This document shows, piece after piece, positions 40,518-48,939 of a stretch of DNA of 64,000 bases. Origin of the DNA: Altererythrobacter sp. KTW20L (GTDB taxonomy: Bacteria; Pseudomonadota; Alphaproteobacteria; Sphingomonadales; Sphingomonadaceae); the NCBI RefSeq assembly GCF_023501975.1, contig NZ_JAMFLH010000013.1, positions 1-64,000 of the forward strand, written 5' to 3'. The notes under the pieces are model-generated. The model made no database searches and was not told the DNA's origin. It saw nothing but the letters and a program-made list of their open reading frames with translations. The translations under genes and the position numbers were made by a program. The stretch's first letter is position 1. Each line of letters starts with the position of its first letter.

Positions 40518-41948
40518 ATGACCCAATACCCAAGACTCCACATGATCATCAACGGCGAGCAGGTCCCGGCCGGCAGCCGCCGTACTTCCGACGTGGTCAA
40601 CCCGGCCACCGGTGAAGTGATCGGCAAGCTCCCGCTGGCCGATGCCGCCGATCTCGACCGCGCACTGGAAGTGGCAGAGGAAGGCTTTGCCCTGTGGCGC
40701 AAAAGCACCCCGCAGGAACGCGCCCACGTGCTGACCGGCGCGGCGCGGCTGATGCTCGAACGGGCCGACGACATGGCCCGCATTGCGACGATGGAACAGG
40801 GCAAGCCCTTTGCCGAAGCACGCATCGAAGTGATGATGAACGTCGGCCTGTTCAACTTCTACGCCGGTGAATGCAGCCGCCTCTATGGCCGCGAACTGGT
40901 GCGGCCCGAAGGTATGCGCTCCACCGTGCGGTGGGAGCCGGTTGGCCCCGTTGCGGCTTTCGCTCCGTGGAACTTCCCGCTTGGCAATCCCGGCCGCAAG
41001 CTGGGCGCGCCGATTGCGGCGGGCTGTTCGGTGATCCTGAAGTGTGCCGAGGAGACTCCGGCCTCTGCGCTCGGCGTGCTGCAATGCCTGCTCGATGCGG
41101 GCCTGCCGCCAAGCGTGGCCCAGGCCGTGTTCGGCGTGCCCGATGAAGTGAGCCGCCACTTGCTCGCCAGCCCGATCATCCGCAAGCTGTCGTTCACCGG
41201 CTCCACCGTGGTCGGCAAGCATCTGGCGAAGCTGGCGGCGGACAACATGATCCGCACCACGATGGAACTGGGCGGCCACGGTCCGGTGCTGGTCTTCGCC
41301 GATGCCGATTTCGACAAGGCTTTGGCCACGGCCGTGGGTGGCAAGTACCGCAACGCCGGTCAGGTCTGCGTTTCCCCCACCCGCTTCATCGTGGAGGAGA
41401 GCATTTTCGAGCGCTTCCGCGACGGTTTCATCGAAGGGGCCAAGAAGGTCGTTGTCGGTAATGGTCTCGATGAAGGCACCACCATGGGCCCGATGGCCAA
41501 CCCGCGCCGTCCCGAAGCGATGGACCGCCTGATCGGCGATGCCGTGGCCAAGGGCGCCAAGCTCGGCACTGGCGGCGAGCGCGTAGGCAACCAGGGCTAC
41601 TTCTATGCACCTTCGGTCCTGTCCGAAGTGCCGCTGGATGCCGAGATCATGCACGAAGAACCGTTCGGCCCGGTCGCCATCATCAACCCGTTCAAGGCCG
41701 AAGACGCCATGATCGCCGAGGCCAACCGCCTGCCCTATGGCCTGGCCGCCTATGCCTGGACCAATGATGTCCAGCGCCAGCGGCGGCTCGCGGCGCAGCT
41801 GGAAGCTGGCATGGTCGGCATCAACAGCCACATGATCGGCGGGGCCGATGCGCCGTTCGGCGGGGTGAAATGGTCCGGCCACGGCAGCGAAGACGGGCCG
41901 GAAGGTGTCAAGGCCTGCATGGTGCTGAAAGCCGTTCACGAAGGCTGA
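40518..41948 (+). CDS. NAD(P)-dependent aldehyde dehydrogenase
   Basis: 476 residues from ATG 40518. ALDH landmarks: the APWNFPL loop, the SFTGSTVVGKHL cofactor segment, general base E250 in MELGGHGP and catalytic C284 in NAGQVCVSPTR, then EEPFGPVAII and the C-terminal PFGGVKWSGHG. The architecture fits the succinate-semialdehyde / aromatic aldehyde group. It heads a run of seven plus-strand genes with a VAO-type oxidase, a LigW-type decarboxylase and a benzoylformate-decarboxylase-like enzyme. An aromatic aldehyde (vanillin-like or formylated) is therefore a likely substrate by inference. Confidence 0.9.
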   Translation: MTQYPRLHMIINGEQVPAGSRRTSDVVNPATGEVIGKLPLADAADLDRALEVAEEGFALWRKSTPQERAHVLTGAARLMLERADDMARIATMEQGKPFAEARIEVMMNVGLFNFYAGECSRLYGRELVRPEGMRSTVRWEPVGPVAAFAPWNFPLGNPGRKLGAPIAAGCSVILKCAEETPASALGVLQCLLDAGLPPSVAQAVFGVPDEVSRHLLASPIIRKLSFTGSTVVGKHLAKLAADNMIRTTMELGGHGPVLVFADADFDKALATAVGGKYRNAGQVCVSPTRFIVEESIFERFRDGFIEGAKKVVVGNGLDEGTTMGPMANPRRPEAMDRLIGDAVAKGAKLGTGGERVGNQGYFYAPSVLSEVPLDAEIMHEEPFGPVAIINPFKAEDAMIAEANRLPYGLAAYAWTNDVQRQRRLAAQLEAGMVGINSHMIGGADAPFGGVKWSGHGSEDGPEGVKACMVLKAVHEG

Positions 41949-42000
41949 ACGCAAAGGACAAGAGGGGCAACAGCCTCCGGGATCGCAAGGGAGAGGATCG

Positions 42001-43560
42001 ATGGACCAGCACACATTGCCAGCAGGCAGTCTCGATGCCGCAATTGCCGCGATGCAGGCCGCCCTGGGCAGCGAGCACGTGATCCTCGACGAGGAGCGGA
42101 TGGCCGACCATGGCGATCCCTTCGCCCCGCCCGGAGAATGGTATCGCCCCGGCGCGGTGCTGATGCCGGGCAGCGTGGAGGAGGTGCAGGCGGTCCTGCG
42201 GATCGCCACCGAACATGGCACGCCGGTCTGGACCAGCAGCCAGGGCCGCAACAAGGGCTATGGCGGCGGCGCGCCGCGCGTGTCGGGCAGCTTTGCCATG
42301 AGCCTGCGCCGGATGAACCGCGTGCTCGAAGTGGACGAGGACAACTGCATGGCGCTGGTCGAACCAGGCGTCCGCTTCTTCGACCTCTACGAACATCTCA
42401 AGGCCACCGGATCGAAGCTGTGGATGAGCGTACCCGACCTTGCCGGCGGCTCGATCATCGGCAACGCGCTGGAACACGGCGTGGGCTACACGCCCATCGG
42501 CGACCATTTCGGCCATCACTGCGGCATGGAAGTGGTGCTGGCCAACGGTGACATTGTCCGCACCGGCATGGGCGGCATGTCCAATCCGCACAACTGGCTG
42601 GTCTATCCGCACAGTGCCGGACCAAGCTGGGACGGGATTTTCACCCAGTCGAACTTTGGCGTGGTGACCAAGATGGGCGTAGCCCTGATGCATGCGCCCG
42701 AAGTCTATGCGCCCGGCTGGTTCATGCTCGATAACGAGGAGCATTTCGGCACTTTCCTCGAAGTGCTGCGCCCGCTGATGATCGACGGGACGATTTCGAA
42801 CCAGCCGATGATCATCAACGCGGTCTGCGCCGCATCCGCCTTCTGGGGGCGCGAGGACTGGTATACCGGCAGCGATGCCATCCCCGACGAGGTGATCGAC
42901 AAGATAGCCGCCACGCCCGGCTTCGGCCGCTGGGTGATGCGCTTTGCTGTCCAGGGCGATGCGCCGGTCGTGGCCCACAACCGCGCCAAGATCGAAGCCG
43001 CCTTTGCCACGATTCCTGGCGCTTCGGTGGTGTTCGAGGAGTTCGACGGACACAACCTGCCTGCCTTCGACAACCCGCACCATAATGTGCAGGCCGGCAT
43101 CCCCTCCATGGCGCTCGACCGCATGACCCGCTGGTACGGCGGCGAGGATGGCGGCCACATCGGCTTTTCCTGCGCCATGCCGATTGCGGGCAAGGATGGC
43201 ACGGCCATCCGCGACCTGTGCGCGAAAGTCCTGCGGGAGCGCGATCTCGACTATTCCAGCGCCATCATCGTGGGCAGGCGCTCCATGATCCACGTGGCGC
43301 TGATCGTGTTCGACACCAGCAACGAGGAACAGACCCGAAGCGCCTATGCCGCGACCAAGGCCATGCTCGAACCGGCCGCCAGGCTTGGTTACGGCGAATA
43401 CCGCAGCCATGTCGATTTCATGGATGAAGTTGCCGCGCTGTACGATTTCAACGACAATGCCCAACGCCGCCTGGCCGAGAAGATCAAGGACTGCCTTGAT
43501 CCCGCCGGTATCCTTTCCCCCGGCAAGCAGGGCATCTGGCCCGCTTCCTATCGCAACTGA
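42001..43560 (+). CDS. FAD-linked oxidase of the vanillyl-alcohol oxidase / 4-cresol dehydrogenase family
   Basis: 519 residues after GGGAGAGGATCG. The FAD-binding (PP-loop) domain carries TSSQGRNKGYGGGAPRVSGS, SVPDLAGGSIIGNALEHGVGYTP (the Asp of VPDL matches the VAO active-site Asp) and the DGIFTQSNFGVVTKMG block. The cap domain ends in LGYGEYRSH, which matches the Tyr-Arg pair that binds the phenolate in VAO, and LSPGKQGIWPASYR. A His in MIHVALIVF could be the covalent FAD attachment site. The family oxidises 4-substituted phenols (vanillyl alcohol, eugenol, 4-cresol) through a quinone methide. It is directly followed by the LigW-type gene. Confidence 0.9.
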   Translation: MDQHTLPAGSLDAAIAAMQAALGSEHVILDEERMADHGDPFAPPGEWYRPGAVLMPGSVEEVQAVLRIATEHGTPVWTSSQGRNKGYGGGAPRVSGSFAMSLRRMNRVLEVDEDNCMALVEPGVRFFDLYEHLKATGSKLWMSVPDLAGGSIIGNALEHGVGYTPIGDHFGHHCGMEVVLANGDIVRTGMGGMSNPHNWLVYPHSAGPSWDGIFTQSNFGVVTKMGVALMHAPEVYAPGWFMLDNEEHFGTFLEVLRPLMIDGTISNQPMIINAVCAASAFWGREDWYTGSDAIPDEVIDKIAATPGFGRWVMRFAVQGDAPVVAHNRAKIEAAFATIPGASVVFEEFDGHNLPAFDNPHHNVQAGIPSMALDRMTRWYGGEDGGHIGFSCAMPIAGKDGTAIRDLCAKVLRERDLDYSSAIIVGRRSMIHVALIVFDTSNEEQTRSAYAATKAMLEPAARLGYGEYRSHVDFMDEVAALYDFNDNAQRRLAEKIKDCLDPAGILSPGKQGIWPASYRN

Positions 43561-43569
43561 GGACGACAC

Positions 43570-44625
43570 GTGACCCATGAACTGAAAACCGGCGGTGACC
43601 GCGGTTACCTGCGCATCGCCACCGAAGAAGCCTTCGCCACGGCGGAGCAGCTCGATGCCATCATGCGGCTGGTCAAGGAAGGCCGCGCCGACAAGGGCAC
43701 TGTTTCGCTGTGGGGCTTTTACGGCACCAGCGCCAGCGAGCGCACCACCTTCATCCGCGAGCGCCTGCTCGACCTTGGCCCGCTGCGTATCGCGGCGATG
43801 GACGAGGCGGGGATCGACAAGGCGGTGCTCGCGCTCACCAGCCCCGGCACCCAGTCGATGCACGATCCCGAGGAAGCCCGCCGCATCGCCCGCAATGCCA
43901 ACGATCACCTGAAGGACGCCTGCGAGCGTTACCCTGACAGGTTCCACGGCATGATCGCCATTGCCCCGCTCGACCCTGAATGGTCGGCCGAGGAACTGCG
44001 GCGCGGCAAGGAGGAGCTGGGCTTCCACGGGGTGCAGGTCAACAGCCACACCCACGGCCATTACCTGGACGAGGCGCAGTTCGACCCGATCCTGCGCGCC
44101 TGCGCCGATCTCGACCTGCCGCTCTATATCCACCCGCAGGGCCTGCCCGATGACATGATCGGCGACATGGCCAATGCCGGGCTGGATGGCGCGGTTTACG
44201 GGTTCGCGGTGGAGACCAGCTATCACGCGCTGCGCCTGCTGACGACGGGCGTGTTCGACCGCTACCCGTCGCTGCAACTGGTGCTGGGCCACGGCGCGGA
44301 AGGCCTGCCGTTCTGGATCGACCGGACAAACTACATGTTCAATGCCGGGGTCCGCTCGCAGCGCTATGACCGGCTGAAGCCGCTGCAGCATTCGCTGCAT
44401 CACTATCTGCGGCACAATGTCTGGGGCACGACCAGTGGACTGCCCAGCCCCGCTTCGATCCGCCTGATGATGGAAGTGATGGGCGAGGACCGGGTGATGT
44501 ACGCGATGGATTACCCCTACCAGTACGTGCCCGACGAAGTGCGGCTGCTCGACACCATGGACATGGGCGAGGCGCAGAAGCGCAAGTTCTTCCAGGCCAA
44601 TGCGGAAACGCTGTTCAAACTGTAA
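43570..44625 (+). CDS. ligW: Amidohydrolase-family aromatic decarboxylase, LigW (5-carboxyvanillate decarboxylase) type
   Basis: 351 residues, starting nine bases after the oxidase stop. The N-terminus (LKTGGDRGYLRIATEEAFA), the DKGTVSLWGFYGTSASER block and the closing DRVMYAMDYPYQYVPDEVR and KRKFFQANAE match sphingomonad LigW as I recall it. The LigW metal ligands fall at the same residue numbers: E19, H188 (LYIHPQG) and D314 (AMDYPY). LigW is a Mn-dependent, cofactor-free decarboxylase that turns 5-carboxyvanillate into vanillate in biphenyl/phenylcoumaran lignin catabolism. A related resorcylate-type substrate cannot be excluded. Confidence 0.85.
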   Translation: MTHELKTGGDRGYLRIATEEAFATAEQLDAIMRLVKEGRADKGTVSLWGFYGTSASERTTFIRERLLDLGPLRIAAMDEAGIDKAVLALTSPGTQSMHDPEEARRIARNANDHLKDACERYPDRFHGMIAIAPLDPEWSAEELRRGKEELGFHGVQVNSHTHGHYLDEAQFDPILRACADLDLPLYIHPQGLPDDMIGDMANAGLDGAVYGFAVETSYHALRLLTTGVFDRYPSLQLVLGHGAEGLPFWIDRTNYMFNAGVRSQRYDRLKPLQHSLHHYLRHNVWGTTSGLPSPASIRLMMEVMGEDRVMYAMDYPYQYVPDEVRLLDTMDMGEAQKRKFFQANAETLFKL

Positions 44626-44667
44626 CGAATCGCGCAAGTCTGCACGCACGCGGAGGAGAGAGCCGAA

Positions 44668-45525
44668 ATGACGACCTATGGCGTGGCCGGCGCGAGCGGG
44701 CAGCTGGGCAGACTGGTGCTTGGCGAACTGCTGGACAGGGTGGACGCGGGAAGCGTGGTGGCCTTCGGGCGCGATGTGGCCAAGCTGGCGGATTACGCGG
44801 CGCGCGGGGTTGATGTCCGGGCGATGGACTATGACCAGCCCGATACCCTGGCGGCGCAACTTGCCGGGGTGGACAGGCTGCTGCTGATTTCGGGTTCTGC
44901 GCTGGGCGAACGTCCGCGCCAGCACGGCGCGGTGATCGATGCGGCAAAGGCGGCGGGCGTTTCCTACATGCTCTACACCTCGATCCTCAAGGCCGACACC
45001 ACGCCGATCAAACTGGGCGCCGAACACAAGGCGACCGAGGACATGCTGGCCGCTAGCGGCATCACGCACGATGTGGCGCGGCTCGGCTGGTATTCGGAAA
45101 ACTACATGGGATCGCTGCCGGTGCAGGTTGAGATGGGCGTCATTACCGGGGCACAAGGCGCGGGCCGCGTATCCTCCGCTTCCCGCGCCGACTATGCCGC
45201 AGGGCTGGCCGCGCTGCTGGTCGAGGGCACGGGCGGCAAAACCTATGACCTGGCGGGTGACGACAGCTGGACCATGGCCGATTTTGCCGAGGAACTGGGC
45301 CGCCAGACGGGCAAGGATATCCAGTACGTCGACATGGGCGAGGCGGAATATGCCGCGTCGCTGGAGGCCGTCGGCCTGCCGCCCTATGTGGCCGCCGTGG
45401 TCGCCAACTCGGCCCATGCCACTTCGCTTGGCGCACTCGAAAACGACAGCCGCACATTAAGCGGCCTGACAGGACGGGCAACCACGCCCATCGCAATATC
45501 GATCGCCAAAGCGTTGGGCCAATAG
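44668..45525 (+). CDS. NmrA-like NAD(P)-binding reductase (QorB-like)
   Basis: 285 residues after GGAGGAGAG. The Rossmann motif GVAGASGQLGRLV is followed by LLLISGSALGERPRQHGAVIDAAKAAGVSYMLYTSIL and WYSENYMGSLP, the standard pattern of atypical short-chain NmrA/QorB proteins. These reduce quinones or related compounds with NADPH. Its place in the aromatic cluster fits quinone or quinone-methide reduction, which would complement the flavin oxidase, but this is inference. Confidence 0.85.
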   Translation: MTTYGVAGASGQLGRLVLGELLDRVDAGSVVAFGRDVAKLADYAARGVDVRAMDYDQPDTLAAQLAGVDRLLLISGSALGERPRQHGAVIDAAKAAGVSYMLYTSILKADTTPIKLGAEHKATEDMLAASGITHDVARLGWYSENYMGSLPVQVEMGVITGAQGAGRVSSASRADYAAGLAALLVEGTGGKTYDLAGDDSWTMADFAEELGRQTGKDIQYVDMGEAEYAASLEAVGLPPYVAAVVANSAHATSLGALENDSRTLSGLTGRATTPIAISIAKALGQ

Positions 45526-45562
45526 GTCCAAGCGACAGGCGTGAACGGGAGAGAGTTCGGAG

Positions 45563-47200
45563 ATGGCCACGATACCTGCGGAAGAGAATGATCCGCTGAA
45601 ACCACGCACCAAGGTCAGCCGCGCCGGCTGGTATGCGCTGATGCTCGTCTCGGCCGCACAGGCGATGAGCCTGCTCGACCGGCAGATCCTGGCGATCTTG
45701 GCCCCCAGCATCAGCCGCGATCTGGGGATCGGCGATGCCGAGATCGGCCTGCTTTACGGAACACTGTTCGCCCTGTTCTATGCGCTGTTCTCGCTCCCGC
45801 TCGGGCGGCTGGTCGATGGCTGGATCCGCACGAAGCTGCTGGGCATTTGCCTCGCCTTCTGGTCAGTCTCCACCGGTCTTGCCGCCTTTGCCAACGGCTT
45901 CCTGCTGCTGGCGATCTCGCGGCTTGGCGTGGGCATCGGCGAAGGTGCCACGCAACCGGCGGCCAATTCGATCATCTTCGACGAGTTCCCACGCGAGAAG
46001 CGCGGCACGGCCATGGCCGCGCTCGGCATTGCCGTGGCGATCGGCCTTGGCCTGTCGATCGTGCTAGGCGGCGTTGTGGCCGAATGGTGGGACCTGCGTT
46101 ATGCGGCAACCGGCGCTCCTGGCGGATTCTACGGCTGGCAGGTGGCCTTTCTCGTCGCCGCTGCGCCCGGCCTGCCGCTGGCTTGGCTGATCTACCGCAT
46201 GAAGGAGCCGACCCGCGGCCAGATGGACGGGATCAGGACCAAGCCCGATCCCCATCCGTTCAAGGCCAGCGCTGCCGTGCTGGGCGCGGTCACGCCGGGC
46301 GCCAACTGGTTCATGCTGTGGCACCGCAAGGCGGGCGCGCGGCAATGGACCATCAACCTGGTCGGCTTCGCATTGATCGTGGCGGTCTGCGTCACCATGA
46401 CGCTGCTGGCGATGGACTTTTCCCCCCGGCCCAACCTGGCGGTCCTGGGGACCGAGCTTAACCCCCACGTCCTGCAGTGGTTCGTGGCGGGATTCGGCGC
46501 TTTCGTGATCCTCAACCTGTTCCAGTCATTGAAGCTGACCGACATGCCGACCTACAAGGTCATCTGGTCGCCCTCGCTGGTGCTCCTGATGATGGTGGGC
46601 GGCTTCCAGACAGCGATCAACTATGGCGTGATGGGCTTTACCCCGTCTTTCCTCGTGCGCGAGTTCGACCTGTCGTTGACCCAGACCGCTATCCAGTTCG
46701 GCCTGCTGGCCACGGCTCTTGGCATTGCCGGGCCGATGGTTGCCGGGCCGCTGTCCGATTTCCTGACGAGGAAGCTGGGCGCGCGCGGACGGGTCTGGCT
46801 GACGCTGGCATCGCTGGGCATCTCGCCGGTGTTCGGCATCTGGGCCTATAGCGCCGACACGGTGATGGATTTCTACATCCGCTTCAGCGTCTATTCGATC
46901 ATCCTCACCCTGTGGCTGCCGCCGCTCTACTCGCTGCTGTACGATCTGGTGCTGCCGCGCATGCGGGGGATCACCTCGTCCACCTATATCATCGTCTCCA
47001 CCCTGCTGGGCTTGGGCACCGGCCCCTATCTTGTCGGCATCATCTCCGACCGGAACGGCGGCGATCTGGGCCAGGCGATCATCTCGGTCAACTGGATCGT
47101 GCCGGCCACCGTGGTGTGCCTGCTGATCGTGCTGTTCCGGGTGAACCGCGACGAGGCTTCGGTGCGCGAGCGGGCGCGGTCCGCCGGAGAGGATGTCTGA
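45563..47200 (+). CDS. Major facilitator superfamily transporter
   Basis: 545 residues with about twelve hydrophobic segments. The first is preceded by an N-terminal tail and leads to SLLDRQILAILAPSISRDLGIGDAEIGLLYG, then the loop-2 motif PLGRLVDGWIRTKLLG and GIGEGATQPAANSIIFDEFPREKRGTAMA. This is the spinster-like MFS group common in sphingomonad aromatic and steroid clusters. A long central insertion (about 205-280) separates the two halves. It probably moves an aromatic acid or an intermediate. The downstream ThDP enzyme starts two bases after its stop. Confidence 0.9.
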   Translation: MATIPAEENDPLKPRTKVSRAGWYALMLVSAAQAMSLLDRQILAILAPSISRDLGIGDAEIGLLYGTLFALFYALFSLPLGRLVDGWIRTKLLGICLAFWSVSTGLAAFANGFLLLAISRLGVGIGEGATQPAANSIIFDEFPREKRGTAMAALGIAVAIGLGLSIVLGGVVAEWWDLRYAATGAPGGFYGWQVAFLVAAAPGLPLAWLIYRMKEPTRGQMDGIRTKPDPHPFKASAAVLGAVTPGANWFMLWHRKAGARQWTINLVGFALIVAVCVTMTLLAMDFSPRPNLAVLGTELNPHVLQWFVAGFGAFVILNLFQSLKLTDMPTYKVIWSPSLVLLMMVGGFQTAINYGVMGFTPSFLVREFDLSLTQTAIQFGLLATALGIAGPMVAGPLSDFLTRKLGARGRVWLTLASLGISPVFGIWAYSADTVMDFYIRFSVYSIILTLWLPPLYSLLYDLVLPRMRGITSSTYIIVSTLLGLGTGPYLVGIISDRNGGDLGQAIISVNWIVPATVVCLLIVLFRVNRDEASVRERARSAGEDV

Positions 47201-47202
47201 TC

Positions 47203-48765
47203 ATGACGACGACCATGACGGCCGGGCGCTGCAATGTCCGCGAGGCCGCCTATGCGGTCTTTGCCCACTATGGAGTGGACCGGCTGTTCGGTAATCCGGG
47301 CAGCACCGAACTGCCGATGCTGAAGGCCATGCCGTTCCCCTATGTGATGGGGCTGAACGAGGCCGTGGTGATGGGCATGGCCGATGGCTATGCCCGCTCC
47401 ACCGGTCGTGCGGCGCTGGTCAACCTGCATAGCTCGGCCGGTACCGGCCACAGCCTGGGCAACCTGTTCACCGCGTGGAAGAACAACGCGCCGGTGGTGG
47501 TGACGGCGGGCCAGCAGGCGCGCTCGATCCTGCCCCATGACCCGTTCCTGGGCGCGGAACGGCCGACCGAATTCCCCCGGCCTTACGTCAAGTTCGCCAT
47601 CGAACCGGCGCGGGCGGAAGACGTGCCGCTGGCGCTGGCCCGCGCTTTCGCCATAGCTCTCACCCCGCCAATGGGTCCGGTCTTCGTGTCGATCCCAGTC
47701 GATGACTGGGAGCGGGAATGCGACATGCCCGCCCTGCCCAGCCTTTCGCTACGTACCTTCCCTGACCCCGCCGGGATCGACGCCATCGCCTCCATGCTGG
47801 CCGGGGCCGACAACCCCGCGCTGGTGATCGGCACGGCCGCGGCAAATGCGGGCGCGTGGGATGCCGCCGTGGCGCTGGCCGAGAAGGCGGGCCTTTCTGT
47901 CTGGGCAGCGCCCTATGCCGCGCGAGAGACCTTCCCCGAAGATCACCCGCAGTTCGCCGGGTTCATCAACGCCTGGCGTGACCAGATCCGCGATGCGCTG
48001 GACCCGCACGACGCGATCCTCGTCGTCGGCGCTCCGGTGTTCACCTATCACGTCGAAGGCAGCGGCCCGCACTGGCCTGCACATGCCAGCCTGATGGCCC
48101 TGACCGACGATCCTCAGCACCTGTCGAACCTGCCCGGCGGTGGCGGCGTTCTGGGCGATATCAGGGCCGGACTGGAACAGTTGGCAGAGCGGCTGCCCGC
48201 CCGCAAGTTCACCGGCAAGACCCACCAGTTCATCGACCCGGCCCCTGAAATGAAGGCCGCCTATGTGCTCAAGCGCCTGTCGCAACTGCGCCCGGAAGAT
48301 GCCGTCATCGTGGAGGAATCCCCGACAGCGCGTCACCCGGTGCACGTCACCCTGCCGATCCGGCGCGAGGGCGGGTTCTATTCCTGCGCCAGCGGTGGCC
48401 TGGGCTATTCGCTACCAGGCGCGATCGGTGTGGCTCTCGGCCAATCGGACAAGGTGATCGCGATCCTTGGCGATGGCGCTGCGATGTACACTATCCAGGG
48501 GTTGTTCACTGCCATGCAGGAGCAGGCGAACGTCAGCTTCTGCATCATGAACAATGCCGCCTATGCCGCACTGACGGGCTTTTCATCGGAATTCGGCATG
48601 AACCACGTGCCGGGCTGTGACCTCACCGGCCTCGATTTCGCCAAGCTGGCCGATGCCCAGGGGGTGCCGTCGCGAGTGGTGGCTAGCGTGGACGAGCTGG
48701 ACGGCGCGCTCGAATGGAGCTTCGCGCAAGAAGGGCCAAGCCTGCTCGATATCCGCATCGCCTGA
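47203..48765 (+). CDS. mdlC: Thiamine-diphosphate enzyme, benzoylformate decarboxylase-like
   Basis: 520 residues from ATG 47203, two bases after the MFS stop. It aligns from memory with Pseudomonas benzoylformate decarboxylase along its length. S34 sits in FGNPGSTELP (equivalent to S26), ThDP-activating E53 in LNEAVV (E47), H76 in NLHSSAGTG (H70) and H283 in APVFTYH (H281). The ThDP-Mg motif GDGAAMYTIQG...NN is also present. All four catalytic positions are kept, so decarboxylation of an aryl-glyoxylate to an aryl aldehyde is likely. In this cluster a 4-hydroxy-3-methoxy substrate is plausible, feeding the aldehyde dehydrogenase. Confidence 0.85.
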   Translation: MTTTMTAGRCNVREAAYAVFAHYGVDRLFGNPGSTELPMLKAMPFPYVMGLNEAVVMGMADGYARSTGRAALVNLHSSAGTGHSLGNLFTAWKNNAPVVVTAGQQARSILPHDPFLGAERPTEFPRPYVKFAIEPARAEDVPLALARAFAIALTPPMGPVFVSIPVDDWERECDMPALPSLSLRTFPDPAGIDAIASMLAGADNPALVIGTAAANAGAWDAAVALAEKAGLSVWAAPYAARETFPEDHPQFAGFINAWRDQIRDALDPHDAILVVGAPVFTYHVEGSGPHWPAHASLMALTDDPQHLSNLPGGGGVLGDIRAGLEQLAERLPARKFTGKTHQFIDPAPEMKAAYVLKRLSQLRPEDAVIVEESPTARHPVHVTLPIRREGGFYSCASGGLGYSLPGAIGVALGQSDKVIAILGDGAAMYTIQGLFTAMQEQANVSFCIMNNAAYAALTGFSSEFGMNHVPGCDLTGLDFAKLADAQGVPSRVVASVDELDGALEWSFAQEGPSLLDIRIA

Positions 48766-48939
48766 CCTTCCGCGCCGAGCCATTTTTGGTTTCAGGCGAG
48801 ACAGGTAAAGCCAAACGCGAATAATGCGTGTAGGGGCGCGGCCATCTGGCTGGTTCCGCGTGGGGTGGATTCGGCTTGACCGAACCCCCTGCGCTCGGCC
48901 GAATACCTTGGCGGCGCCACCCGAAAGCCGTTATCCTAC

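Noticed and set aside
39693-42254. An 853-codon minus-strand frame that includes the SnoaL-like protein
   Set aside because: Only the last 175 codons (from ATG 40220) are real; the upstream part is antisense to the aldehyde dehydrogenase and its promoter.
41908-45417. An 1169-codon minus-strand open frame
   Set aside because: It lies opposite the VAO-type oxidase, LigW-type decarboxylase and NmrA genes, all of which have intact catalytic motifs on the plus strand.
48766-48939. Possible small RNA upstream of the DEAD-box helicase
   Set aside because: No clear hairpin-plus-T terminator or promoter pair; the region may only be a leader of the helicase mRNA.
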